A stretch of DNA of 64,000 nucleotides from Simmondsia chinensis (taxonomy: Eukaryota > Streptophyta > Magnoliopsida > Caryophyllales > Simmondsiaceae). A model generated the notes under the pieces. That model was not told the DNA's origin. It saw only the letters and a program-made list of their open reading frames with translations, and did no database searches. The stretch's first letter is position 1, and each line of letters begins with the position of its first letter. The stretch lies in NCBI GenBank assembly GCA_018398585.1, contig JAGTTD010000005.1:34908750-34972749 (forward strand), read 5' to 3'. Both the position numbers and the translations under genes were made by a program. Positions 20,447 through 32,240 of this stretch are shown here, piece by piece.

Positions 20447-21815
20447 TTAGCAAAAATTTCCCGCCCCGCATGGGATAATAGAGACGTAGCACCCAGCACC
20501 CCCCCCCCCCCCCAAAAAAAAAAACCAGTTTTTAATCCGGTTAAGAATTAAAGTAAGGGTCCTCGATTTGGATCTCCCCCACATTAATTGGACTCCTAAA
20601 TATTTCGCTTTTTCACTCATGAGATCAACCTTAAATAAATCCAAACACATCCCACGAGTGCAATCATCAACGTTGGAAGAAAAGAAAGCTTTTGACTTAG
20701 AGAAATTTATTTCTTATCCCGACACATTACAGAATAGATCAATTAAATTTTTTACCTTTGTGACATTGGCGATATCGGCTTCAAAGAACGAAATGCAGTC
20801 ATTTGCAAAAAGTAGGTGAGACAAAGGAGGGGTGAATTTATTAATACAGAATGGGTGCCATTGATTATTGCTGACTGCATGTGAAATGAGACGTGATAAA
20901 ACATCCATAATTATGATAAATAAATAAGGGGAAAGGGGATCGCCTTATTGGAGACCCATATAGAAAGCAAAATTGCCCACCCATTTCCTGTTAACAATTG
21001 GGCTAGCAGTGACCGATGAGACACATTTCATAACCCATTTGACAAATTGGTCACCAAAACCAAAATTTTTTAGGACGACTTCAAGGAAATTTCTTTTAAC
21101 TTGATCGTAGGCTTTTGTAAGGTCAATTTTGAGAGCCATAATTCCCCTTTTCCCCCTTTTCCTAGCTTTCATATAATGGAATGCCTCATGAGCCACAATT
21201 ATATTGTCTTGAATCTGGCAACCTTTGACGAAAGCCGCCTGTTGGGGATATAATGTCAGAAAGTATGTTTTGAAGCCTGTTAGCTAGGACTTTAGCAAAA
21301 ATTTTATAAATGAAATTGCATAAGCTTATGGGCCTATAATTATTCATTGATTCCGAGGATTTAACTTTGTCAATTAAAACTATGTCTGTTTCATTAAAGC
21401 CTTTAATCAGATTCACATTATGAAAGAAGGCCTTAATCACGTTAATCACATCCTCTCCTACAACGTCCCAGAACTCTGAATAGAAAACACCTAGATATCC
21501 GTCTGGGCTTGGTGCTTTTAATTTCCCCAACTTCCTTGAAGCAACAACAATTTCCTCAACAGTCACATCTTTGCACAGCATCCAGTTCATTTGATCTGAG
21601 ATGACTTTCAAGACTACTTCTGCTGCTTCATCGAACCTACTGCCCGGTTTTTCAGCGTACAAATTTTTGAAGAAGTTGAGCACCACACTCTGAATTTGTG
21701 AGTCATCATCAACCCATCTCCCTTCACCATCTTTGATTTTCGTTATAGAGTTTCTTTTTCTTTTTGTTAAGGTTGTGGCATGAAAAAACTTGGTGTTTTT
21801 ATCACTGAACTTCAT
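20447..21815 (-). pseudogene. LINE ORF2 reverse transcriptase domain
   Basis: Minus-strand frames in order: DKNTKFFHATTLTKRKRNSI, KLKAPSPDG, FYSEFWDVVGEDV, YRPISLCNFIYKIFAKVLANRL (21815-21186), MALKIDLTKAYDQVKR (21196-20945), HLLFANDCISFFEA (20908-20714), KAKYLGVQLMWGRSKSRT (20650-20447). These are the fingers, palm and thumb motifs of plant L1 reverse transcriptase. The catalytic F-A-D-D motif reads F-A-N-D, so the first aspartate of the pair is lost. At least three frame breaks and homopolymers of C/G separate the blocks. The element cannot make active enzyme. Confidence 0.85.
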
Positions 21816-22039
21816 CCAATCAATTCTCGCCCTTTGGTGCTAGTATCGTTCCTCCGCTTCCCAAAGCCTCTTTAGTTGATTCTTCAATTGAGTTTCAAGA
21901 TTCAAGTTCAGATTCTCACCTTCACATCCCTGTAACAATGCAAGATTTCTCAGAGTCTCATCTATAGATGCACTCCTTTGTCTTCTCTGTTCGGACCACC
22001 AACTTTTCAGCAACTTCCTTTATGTTTGAAGTTTGTTCT

Positions 22040-22848
22040 TTACTTTATGCATCCATGATCCCGAGACCATGCTACACCATCCCTTTTTAACAATCTCCTC
22101 GCAGTCCTCCTATAATAACCACTTTGATTCAAACTTAGGCTTACAAAAGTTACTTCTAGAAGAATGATTAAAGGGGAGTGATCTGAGCCCACCGCCGGCT
22201 TGAGAATTGCCTCTACAAATTCAAACAAAGACAACCATGCATAGTTAGTAGCAACTTTATTTATATGTTCTCTAACATGCACAACACCTTCGTTTATGAA
22301 AGTCCACGAAATTTACAACCTTTAGTATCAATTTCAAAGAGATTACATGCATTAAAAACATTGTTTAAGATTTGTAGTTGTGCACCTGAAATTGGTGGGC
22401 CCTTAGCCTTGTCAAAAACTGAAGAAATTGCATTTAGATCGGCCGACACTGCGAGAGATCCATTCACTCTAACGAATCTGGTTGTAAAGTCTTCCCAGAA
22501 GGCTTTTCTTTGCGATGGCATAGATTCTCCATACACAAAAACGTGCCTCCATTTTTTGACATCATTTATAAGTTCGATAATTACGTTTATTAGCCTATTG
22601 GACCAATACAATACATCGATTTTAACCTCATTAGTCCACCTTAAAGCCCCACCAGCCAAACCCTGCGAGTCAATTACAAAATTGTTTTCTAAATTTAGCT
22701 TATTTAGAGTTTTAAGAATAAAGTCTTTGTTTTGCTTAGTTTCTGACAAAAACAAAATGGAAGGCTTAAACTAATGGGAAATTTCCCACAGATAAGGAAT
22801 TGTCAATGGTCCCCCTAGCCCCTGACAGTTCCAACATACGATACTCAT
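22040..22848 (-). pseudogene. LINE ORF2 apurinic endonuclease domain
   Basis: ATG at 22848-22846 opens ORF2 with SIVCWNCQGLGGPLTIPYL. An in-frame TAG follows at 22773-22771, and the frame then continues FLSETKQNKDF, LAGGALRWTNEV, WRHVFVYGES, ADLNAISS and KAKGPPISG (to 22294). The last block, VGSDHSPLIILL, is near 22160-22190 in a different frame. These are the standard endonuclease motifs, including WN..GLG, ETK and the SDH catalytic end, which nick target DNA. The Gly of the usual G-D-x-N is Ala, but Asp and Asn are kept. The ORF1 stop and the ORF2 start overlap as ATGA at 22848-22845. Confidence 0.85.
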
Positions 22849-24340
22849 GGCGCTAGAGGCGATTGTTTTGGGACAACCACCGCAAACCCCTCCACCTCTT
22901 TGGAGTTGCTCCCTGTGTCTACATCAATCATGGAAACAAAATCATCGGGTTGAGAAGTGTTCATAATTTTTGTACTCATTTTCTCTATTTCATTCTTGAT
23001 TCGAGCTACCTTCTTCAAACTTTTGATAATTCTTTTGGTCCTCCCCTTATTTTGCGAATTACCGAAGGATTCTTCCCCTACTAAAAGCTTCTTTTCTAAG
23101 TCTCTCACATCAAAAGTAGCAATGATGTTATCCCCCAAATACTCCATCATTTCGTTAGGAACGAACCATTTCCTGTATTGGTCTTGCTTCCTCATGCTGC
23201 ATAAGAAGTCTTGCATCACTCTCTTTGCCCTCTTGTTTGCTTTTATCGGCTGGTCATTAGGGGCTATTCTTTTCCTTCTTGCCACTGGTTCTCCTTGCAT
23301 TGAAATGATACTTTGCTCTGAACATTCTCTCACATCTGGTTCTGCTAACTCCGTAGGCACCTCGGTAGGCTGCCTAAGGAGCGTTAAAGCTCCATCAAGT
23401 AGCCTTTTCGCTTCAGCCCTATCCATTTCAAATCTCCCTTTCCATGCTTGCATACCTAAGCGTGCCATATGCTCCCTTCCAAGACTCTCGTTGCTGGATT
23501 CTTCCCCTTCTAGCAGCCTAATTTTAAATTTTTGGGATCCATATTCTGTTACTCTCAATGACTTATCATAAGGAGGGTTAGCAATAATCTTCTCGTCAAC
23601 CGAGCATTGTCTGATAACATGTCCCAATTTCCCACACGCATAATAAAATTCAAGGAGTCTTTCATATTTTATTTCTATCCATTTGTCTTCCTTACCTTCC
23701 CTAACAAGCCAAAATCCCTTTTTTAAAGGGTTGTTGACACTTATTTCAACTTTTAGTCTTATATACTTACACTGGATTGATCTTTGATCGCTATCTAAGT
23801 CAATACTTACTACCCCCTTAAACATTTTACCTATCTTCCTTGCGTTCTCATAAGTCATAAGATTGAGCGGAATCCCATGTGCTTGAACCCAAAATTCCGA
23901 AGTGGAAAAGTCATTTCTTTGAAAGTGGCATTACCTAGCCATTCTTTTAGGACCAAGTGAGCATCACTTAGGGACCACGGAGATCCCTCTATTACCCTCT
24001 TTTTATCTTCCTTATTAGCAAACATAAATAAGAAAATATTACCTGCTAATTCTTTAATCTTTAGCTTTTCCTTTAACACCCAGGCCTTTCTCAAAATGGC
24101 TCAAATCGGACCAATTTTGAAAGTCTTTTCTGACAGGACTCTACCCACTAGTATGAGCTTCTTAAGGGCATTACTTAACTCCTCATTTTCTTCAAGTTCT
24201 AAGCTATCCACTCCCAATCCTAGGGTTTCAGACTCCAGCTCCGAGATTAAGGGCCTTCCTAGGTTATCATCCAGAGAACGAAGGGAGGGTTGAGATAGGG
24301 TTAGGATAAAAAAAGAATCAAACAAGGATTTTTGCACCAC
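22845..24340 (-). pseudogene. LINE ORF1 (DUF4283 and zinc knuckle)
   Basis: Start taken at ATG 24340-24338. The frame runs to a TGA at 24103-24101, then continues in the same frame with ILRKAWVLKEKLKIKELAG and KRVIEGSPWSLSDAHLVL. Near 23900 a frameshift leads into the third section (to 22845), which starts FWVQAHGIPLNLMT and carries FYYACGKLGHVIRQC. This is the DUF4283 plus zf-CCHC_4 layout of plant L1 ORF1, an RNA-binding chaperone of the retrotransposition complex. The first cysteine of the knuckle is tyrosine (F-Y-Y-A-C). The C-terminal third is basic and Lys/Arg-rich. One stop and one shift inactivate it. The ORF ends with TGA overlapping the ORF2 start. Confidence 0.85.
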
Positions 24341-24974
24341 AATAAAAGTAGCTCCTTTTTTTTTTTTTTTCCCAAAAAATCTAGGTTTTGATAGAAACTT
24401 GCATCCAAACCAAGAACCTTTGATTATTTATAGTCAAAATTGGGAAGGAAACCCCATTAATGGCTTCAGACTTCCTTCAACAGGATGAAGTAAATTTTGG
24501 GTGTTGTCCCTCCCTTGTTATATCCACCGAACCTTGAGGAAAGGATGGAAGGTTAAACTACTCCCCTTCCCTTAATGCAACACAGATTTACATTATCCTA
24601 CCATAAATGACACCAACTCCCTTTACTGTACAAAGTAGAATATTAAATGACCTAGTTTCACCCTAGAAGCAAAACCATGGAAGGTTACAGACCATTCGTT
24701 ATGAAAATGATGAAACTATTGACAAGGGAAACGAACCTAAATAAGAGATTTGTGAGGGAGCATATGAGAAATCAGAAACTTCTTCCTGACAAGAATCCTC
24801 AAAAATCTCAGACACAGCTTATAAGAAATACTGAAAGGGAGAATGAAAAGGGGGAAAACGGGGTTTGTATCAGAGCGAAGGAGGAAATTGAGAGAGAGAA
24901 GCTCTTAAACTCTTGAGGGTAATGAAACCCTAGGGAACCTCCACTCGCACAGGAGAGAAGATGGGAGAGGATGT

Positions 24975-27000
24975 AACATTCAAAAGTCTTTATAACTCAA
25001 CTTATTTAGCGTTAATTTATTGTGCCAAAGGAAGACAAATTTTAGATAGTGCACTCATTGCTTATGAAACAGTCAGTTGGATGAAAAAGAAAGGAAAAGG
25101 CTGCTCTTTTTAAGATAAGTTTTCATAAAGCGTTTGACTCTGTCGGTTGGCGATTTCTCGATTCCACATTTGGCCAAGTGGGGATTTGAAGCAAGTGGAG
25201 ACAATGGATCAAAGGCTGCATTTCTAGAGCCTCGATTTCAATTCTAGTAAATGACTCATCCACGAAACCATTCAAAATGTAGAGAGGTCTCAGACAACCA
25301 GACCCTCTCTTCCCTTTCCTCTTCATTGTTGTCGTTGAAATCCTCAATTCCTTATTAGCATGAGCACAATCATTGAATCTGTTCTCAAGCATCCAAATAT
25401 CTCGGTGTGATGCACCTTCGGTCAATCTTTCTCTTACCCATTATGCATATGACCTTCTCATTTTTTGCAAAGATTATGATGAAGGTCTCCCTAGAATGTC
25501 AAAAGAGTTCTTAGGGGCTTCTAATTGCTTTTGGGCCTAAAAATAAAATTCCACAAAAGTGTGTTGGTTGATTGGGAGCAGAAAATTCATGCAATGAATG
25601 AATCGCGACCACTCTAAGATGCAAGTCAATCCAATTGCCAATCAAATACCTTGGTATCCCTTTAAGGGCAGATCCTAGAGCATTCTTTACTTGGAAACCG
25701 GTCATAGACAACATTCAATCGAGGTTAGCTTCACGGAAATCCAATCTCCTCTCCAAAGGCGGTTGGTGGACTCTGATCAAATTGGTCCTATCAAGTCTTC
25801 CACCGTATTATTTTTTCCATCTTCAAGATGCCCTCTAAAGTCACAAAGAAAATTGTTCAACTTGGGAAGGATCTTTTCATCTCGGAAGCAAGCTTTGGTA
25901 AAGTTGAATATCCTACAACTCCCCAAAAAACTAGGTGGACTTAGTGGCCTATATCCCTCCACTCATAATTCTGCTTTTTTCTTCAAATGATGGTAGTGTT
26001 TTAAAGTGGAGGACTCTCTCCCCCGGAAAAGAATCATTCAAGCAGAACACGGTCTAGTTTTTGGATATCAAACGGATCTCCCCAAAGGTAATTCTAATGT
26101 GGCCAAATTTCCCTTTTAATAGCATTCCATTATCCCCTCCCCCCCAACTGTGTAGAAAAGGGACTATGGAAAGATATATGTTTAGTGCAAGACATTTCAG
26201 ACCTAATTACTTTGATTATAACTTCTGGGCTGCGGTATCATAGTGGTCACGAAAATAACATAGATTTTACTCCATTTCCGCCCAGCAACTTACCACCATA
26301 GAGCACATAGGTTTTTAGGATGGTATTTCATGGCACTGGATCCTAGATTGGAACATTGGGTTGTATAAATGGGAAGTCCACCTCAGAAAAGTGCTAAACT
26401 TCAACCTGCAGGAAGCTACTCTCTCTCCTATAGCTGATGATGTTTTTCATAGAATAGGTAAAAGGACTTTGGTGTGGGCTAGTTCCCTCTAGAATTGAGT
26501 TATTGTCTTTGTTGTTGCTTTTAGAGAGATTAAACATAAAACAAAGGCTAGTCACAATTGGGATTTTTAACATGCTCAAAATATTTGCCCTTTTTATTCA
26601 TGTAGTAGCAAATAGTGCATACATCTTTTCTCATTTGTAGGTCATCATGGAATCTTTGGACATTTATAATGCAGTGGTGGAGGATCACTCTCATTTGCTC
26701 AAACAACCTCTAAGATTTGTTTTAGCAATGGCAAAAACAATCCTTAAATGATCAACTAGGAAAAGCTGGCTCATGTCATTCTTCGCCGTTCTCAATGCAA
26801 TTTGAGAATCAAGAAACAACTCCGTTTTCTAGGACTTTATTGCAGATTGGTTACACATCATCGATACTACAAAATTGAGGGTCATCATGTGGCTCGAAGC
26901 ATTAGTTGGTTGTAATGACATATCCATTATTGCATGGAAGATCCCCGATTATTGATTTCCAATATTATTCTTAGATCCAGACCCAAATTGAGATTGGTGG
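24975..27000 (+). pseudogene. Second LINE: 5'-truncated ORF2 remnant (RT, zf-RVT)
   Basis: Plus strand, in broken frames: KGRQILDSALIAYETVSWMKKKG, then KAFDSVGWRFL, CISRASISILVND, GLRQPDPLFPFLF, YAYDLLIFCKDYDE, PIKYLGIPLRADPR, SRLASRKSNLLSKGGWWTLIK, then SLPSRIELL-like zf-RVT text about 26490 and KLRVIMWL near 26880. This is the reverse transcriptase palm onwards. The Y-A-D-D position reads Y-A-Y-D, so the first aspartate is gone. The 5' part is missing and the copy abuts the 5' end of the minus-strand LINE head to head. Numerous stops. Confidence 0.7.
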
Positions 27001-27109
27001 TGACACATGTTACTCAGTTGGAATCTTAGACATTGACCATAATTTTGTGCCCTTGGTCTGGATCGTGTCCAAAGCTGGATGTTTTAGTTTGGCTTTAATC
27101 ATTATCCAC

Positions 27110-27487
27110 AACTAGATTGAGGATTTACATTCAGGACTCGTTAAAAGCTCTTTAATAGTTGATATTGGTTCAAAAGTGGTTTGATAATGACTCGATAGTA
27201 ACTTGAAAAGCGTCGGTAGTGAGCTCGGCTCAATAGCAAGCTCCGCTCGGTTTTAAGCTCGATAGGTAACAGCTCGAACACTGCTTGTTAACAAGCTTGA
27301 CTCGATTCGATAAGCCTAACAAGCCTAGTTGAGTATTGAACATACTAAAATATTATTGAATCAAGCTCGAACAAAGGTCGGAAAAGCTCAATAAGAGCGT
27401 GGCTCGAACTTGAGCTCGAGAAGCCTTATCAATCTTGAGTTCGAACAAAGGGGTTTTCGGCTCGGCTATTCTCGTTTACACCCCTAT
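27110..27487 (+). repeat. hAT-like MITE, 'gagctcgagcttgactcg' family, copy 3
   Basis: Best preserved of three copies. Repeated gctcgaac, aagctcga and gagctcgag motifs. Ends gctattctcgtttacacccct. The left end is not clear. Confidence 0.5.
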
Positions 27488-28079
27488 GCTAAAGCGACAA
27501 AAGTTGATTCCTTTATAATGTTGTATACTATTTATGTGTCATTCTCAATTTTTAGAAAATTGGAAAACAGGGATTAGTTGAATGCATTTTTTAGTTTGCT
27601 ATGTTGCAAAAATGGAAAAGAAAAACTAGAGATGAAAAGAAAAAAATGAAAATGAAAAGGAAAACTGAAAATAGAAAAGGAAAATTATTTTCTACTATTA
27701 AATAGGCCCTTAATAAAATGCTTTTTCTGTGTCCTTTTGCTCTTTCATAGCACGTAGAAATAGACACTTAGTTCAAGTCGCTTGATTCATCTTAAGTTTG
27801 AGAAGTTAATATTCTACGTTCATTTAATAGTTGGTTCATTCTACATATTGGCAAACATCGAAAAAATTCAATATACTGTTTCTCTACTTCTAAAAACACA
27901 TTTTTCATTATCTTTAGAACATTATCAAATACACTACCTTTTTTTAGAGTATTACGAGCCTTCCAATTGTTACCTAGCCCAAAAATTAATTTTTATAAAA
28001 GCACAGGGACATAGGTAGTGGAAGAGAGCATTGGCGGCCTTACACACCATTCGGGTTCGAATCTCCCCCATCCCGAGAC
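27488..28079. other. AT-rich stretch with an A-box/B-box-like patch
   Basis: No gene. At 28014-28075, gtagtggaagagagcattggcggc...cgggttcgaatctccccc looks like a tRNA-type B box (ggttcgaatct) and may be the head of a decayed tRNA-derived SINE. Confidence 0.35.
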
Positions 28080-28526
28080 CTACCCACAAAAAAAAGGATT
28101 GGCCTGCTTGGTTTGTACGAATCACAACCTCACCAAGTTGCAAAATGAATCACCTCCTTCTAGATACCTAGGCATTGCCCTTGTGCCTTATATAAGCACT
28201 TGGAACGTAACAACTGATCTAGGCTTGCTTCATGGAAATGCAATCTCCTCTCCCATTACATCTTTCTTGTCAAGCAGTCCACCTTAATGCCTTTTGACTT
28301 TTAAATTGCCTTCCAAAGTTGCTAAGAAAATTTTGTCTCACCCGAATGCAACTTCATGTGAGCGAGGCTTCTGTTCTAGAAAACATGCATTAATAAATTG
28401 AGAACTCTGAGACTTATGTATGCTGGGTATCTAGAATCTTTTCTTTCGTAACGCTACACTGCTTTTCAAGTGGTAATGACATTACAATGGTGCAAACTCT
28501 CTTCTATAAAAAGGAAAAAGGAATAT

Positions 28527-28563
28527 ATCCAATGCCTCAAGGGCTCCCGCCTATGTAGAGTCC

Positions 28564-28596
<33 letters not shown>

Positions 28597-28795
28597 GGCG
28601 GATTTAGGCAATCTTTCCCCTTCAGGGTGTTAACCTGAAGAGAGGCTGTTTCCCAGTGCCCCTAACCTGAGGGTGAGGATTTCCTTGGAGGTCACCTATC
28701 TTGGTACTACTCTCACTCAAGCACGCTTAACTTCGGAGTTCTAATGGGATCCGGTGACGGCGTGTTTGTGCCCTCTTTGGTACAGTATGGGACCC
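28527..28795 (-). mobile_element. 5S rRNA-headed SINE with G30 tract, minus strand
   Basis: On the minus strand: leader gtaccaaagagggcacaaac..., 5S-derived block (ccggatcccattagaactccgaagttaagcgtgcttg in part, 28725-28760, and the C-box-like ggtgacctcc), then the tail domain with ctgaaggggaaaga and gcgggagcccttgaggcatt. The TTG run is not kept. A run of 30 G on the plus strand (28566-28595) lies inside the tail domain. It interrupts the LINE remnant 28080-30260. Confidence 0.75.
28566..28595 (+). repeat. G30 homopolymer inside the SINE
   Basis: Thirty uninterrupted G. In other copies this place reads a short gcc/ggg-rich stretch (agaccctg, cagacccc), so the run is an expansion. Confidence 0.9.
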
Positions 28796-30260
28796 ACCAA
28801 TGACTCACTCTCCTTCCACCCACAATCATGGACAAAGGCCCTTGAAAACACATCAATATGTTCAAACCGTATATAAATTTAAATTCCATCATAACCTCAG
28901 GGCTACAGTATTGCGTTGGATGCGCTCGATGTTAGTTATCCTCTACCGGAAAGATACTCGAGACTTCTTTCTATCTCTGCACAAAACACTCCACACTAGA
29001 GCACTTGAGTATTTAAGATGACATCACATGAAATTAGATCCTAGGATTGAGTTGTGGTCTAATTAGTTGGGAAGTCAAGCCTCGGCTAGCGCTCATTCAT
29101 GATATGAAGGAAGACACTTTCTATCTTATTGTTTATGATGTCTTAACATGACAATATGATCTTAAAGGTACTTTCTCGGCTTACTCCTTCTACAAGGATG
29201 TAATCATGGCTTCCAATTGACTAATCACATAGCATATAAAAGGATTTTAGAGCGGCTGAGTTCCTCCTATAATTGAGATTTTGGATTAGTTGATTCTTCT
29301 GAAGGGGTTAAATACAAAAGTGAGATTAATGAGAATCACGGTACTTGGCCAACTCCATTGCTCATTTTGCTATGTTAACAACGAATTGTGTAGTCATTTA
29401 TTCCTCACATGCAAGTGCTAATGGACACTTTGTAATGATATCTTCCACCGACTGACAATGGGCTTAATGCTCATATAACTTCAAAGAGTTGTTTAACGGT
29501 GGCAATATACCTTCCTCTAGGGCTCGGCAAACAATGCTTGGCTCATGACCTTCATTGCAATCACCAGCTCATTCGGAAAAAGAAAAATGCACTCATCTTT
29601 CAAAACTTTGAATCTAAACGGACGTGCAACCTAGATTCTATGAAACTGAAGGTCATCACATGACTTTAAGTACTCACTAGATCTCCAGGAATCTCCACTC
29701 ACAATTGCTTTGAAAACCCCCTTAGACTTGCCTTCTTAACCCCTCTAAAACCAGGTCTCCTTATCAATCATGGTTGCAGCTTTGTAGAAGTTTCTTAAAC
29801 CGTACATGAATGGATCATCGACATGAAAACTAGCTCATACTGCTATTGGATGGATTCTCTAAGATTTAGAAGACTCATTTCTTTCCTTCTTCTTTTGCCC
29901 CATTAGAATTTAGGATTTAAACTTTGTAGGGCTATTTTCCATTAGGTTCGCATGGGACTTATCTGCTTTCAAAGATTGGATATGGCATCAAGACATAACC
30001 ATTGAATCAAACTCCACAAATGTTGTCTCCTGGGTTTTTTGCGCGCCCCTGATTTTTACCCGTGGAAGTGGAACTTTTTAGTTAACAAAATTTGTTTGTT
30101 ACTTTTGAAACTTCGAATGTTTCTTTTGTAGATATGCGAAGCATAGCTAGCTTAGTTGACTATTTTACAAAGTTAGGAGTTAAGAAGCTTGACCATTTTG
30201 CTGTTTGGATTTGTTCATAGTGATTGTCTCTAGGGCTCATGCCTTTTTTGTTTCATCTCC

Positions 30261-31380
30261 ACGAGAAATCTATCCTCCTACTTATCTAAAAAAAATTATC
30301 TTGCTTTTTTGGATTTAACTATTTCATGTGGTCGAATTTACATTTTTTTTCTTTGAAAAAAAATTTCTATACTTGCTATACGCAACTTTGTTTTTCTTAT
30401 AAGTAAGAAGAAAAAGATCCCCTCAAAAGGTAACAAATGTCTACTTTATGAAGCCCCGCGTGCTGTTTTTATGCCAACAATCCATCGCTCTCCTAGATTT
30501 CTTCGACCATTATTATATTTCCCCCCTCACAAGTCACTAATATAGGTGTATATATGAGCCAAGTTGACATAAAGCTTAGCTGAAAATGCGTGAGCTTAAT
30601 GTAAATAGCTAACTCAGCTCGCAAAGGCCTCTCCAGTATGTTGAAACAATCACAATGCAAAATGGTTCCACTTCTACTAAGGAAAAAATATTTTTCTCTT
30701 TCTTTGAGGAGAAGTCAATTTTCCTCTACTGAAGGAACACATTTTTCATGTCAGCAATTTCTATAAGTTTATGCACATAAATAATATGTAAAGGAAAAAA
30801 TATTTTCTATAAAGACGTATCAATCCATAAAAATTATGTTCTCAATATAGTTAAGCCAATAAATCTCTCAAATAAGCAAAAAAGAAGATCAAACACCTGC
30901 ACTATTTCGATCAAACGACTATATGTTGTACTAGTGATGTAGAAAAATAACAACAACGATAACAATAATAATAATAATATTGTCAATAACGAACAAACAT
31001 CGAAACTCACAAAATGGTGGAAGTGTTGACAGAGCGCCCTAATTCTTATCCTAAACGTTTCTACTGAAAAATTAAAAAGAAAAACTCTAAGAAAATAAGT
31101 TTAGAAAAAAAAAAAACTAAATAGAAAGCATAACTGAAGTAGAAGGACTAATTCGGTATCATTTTCTATTTTTTATTGTTTAGTTTTTAAGACACTAAAA
31201 AACAATTTCAGAAATAAATTTTTTTCGTTTTTGATTTTCAATTTTGAGTTTTTAAACAAAATTTTGAAAAATGAAATAGAAATTTAAAAGCAAAAAAATT
31301 CATTTTGAAAATATGATTTATAGCTTTTTAAAAAATTAAAAATTATAATAAAAAATGATACCAAATAAACCCGAACTTAG
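30261..31380. other. AT-rich intergenic stretch
   Basis: Includes a 30540-30640 patch of the agcttagctgaa/gagctt MITE type, a 30660-30800 patch with ggaaaaaatatttttc and ttttcctctactgaagg, and (aataat)n near 30963-30980. No gene. Confidence 0.35.
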
Positions 31381-31384
31381 TTGC

Positions 31385-31432
31385 CATTAGAAAATCTCTC
31401 TTTGCATTGATCTCCCCATTGGTCCACGCCAC
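31385..31432 (-). other. Possible last (3'UTR) exon of the zinc-finger gene
   Basis: On the minus strand a good acceptor (aattttgcag, 31443-31433) precedes gtggcgtggaccaatgg. A donor-like cca|gtaaga sits at 32222/32221, just after the stop codon of the gene. This would make a 3'UTR intron that contains the AT microsatellite. The 3' end of the exon is not known. Inference only. Confidence 0.3.
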
Positions 31433-31501
31433 CTGCAAAATTACAAATATACAATCGTTAGCGTATATTATATATTATATTATTATATTGTTTGTCTTCA
31501 A

Positions 31502-31505
<4 letters not shown>

Positions 31506-31555
<50 letters not shown>
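31506..31555. repeat. (AT)n microsatellite
   Basis: About 50 bp of AT dinucleotides within the putative 3'UTR intron of the zinc-finger gene. Confidence 0.9.
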
Positions 31556-31560
<5 letters not shown>

Positions 31561-32240
31561 CAGGCTATTTTAAACTGTTGTGTTTATTTTCTCCTTTTTA
31601 AATCAATCTGCTTAGGTTTTCTTAATGTCGCTTGTATTTTGTTAAAAAATTAGATGTTGTGCACATAATTTAAGAGTGGAACTCAAAATAAAAGACCAGA
31701 CTAGTGTTGATAAAAAAAATGGAAAGAAAATGATGGTATTCTCATTCAAGCTTTTTTTTTTTTAATTTTTTTTTAAAACAATTATGTAAGGATTAATAGT
31801 CAGAGTACAAAAGGATACGTATTTAATACATTAAAATAATATTAGTAGCTATTATAAGTTATTCTTATCTAATATATTATATTATTTTATCATCTATTTA
31901 CTATGATGCACAGCCCGTGAATTCTTTTCCTCACTGATTGAAAAATCTAACTTATGAGTGGCTCGTAAATTTTTGAAAACATATAAGTTAAAATAATTAT
32001 TTTTAAATATATATATATATGTATGTATATATAATTATATGATTAAATGTTAGGACTCTTAGGAGATATAGGATGTCGAATGGACTCCAAGTTATCCTAA
32101 AACATTGATATTAGGGTCCAAATAACACGTACTGGTTGCTACTCTGATACGATATTAGAAGACATTAAACTGAGCTAACTTCATCTAGAAAACCGGCTTA
32201 TTAGCAGAGAGATGTTCTTACTGGAAGTTGAAGGAGATGA

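Larger units (their letters stand above)
18672..24960 (-). mobile_element. Near full-length L1-type LINE, minus strand
   Basis: Reading the minus strand: a 5'UTR with ccctagggtttcatt and CT-rich text (about 24960-24341), ORF1 (24340-22845), and ORF2 starting at 22848 with endonuclease, reverse transcriptase, zf-RVT and RNase H. It then ends in ggcctttatggcc and a poly(A) of about 12 (T-run at 18672-18683 on plus). All ORF2 domains are present in order but broken by stops, shifts and homopolymers. A target-site duplication was not found. The 5' end is estimated. Confidence 0.8.
28080..30260 (+). pseudogene. Third LINE remnant: RT thumb, zf-RVT and RNase H, interrupted by a 5S SINE
   Basis: Plus strand, broken frames: SPPSRYLGIALVP (28150), SFLSSSPP and LPSKVAKKIL (28260-28345), then the SINE insertion at 28527-28795. 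After it comes SFYKDV-like text (about 29190), ERLSSSYN (about 29250), MKLKVITWL (29640) and ITIESNSTNVVSWVF-like RNase H text (about 29990-30035). Order and motifs follow the LINE at 24975-27000, with which it shares several short blocks. Old and full of stops. Confidence 0.65.
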
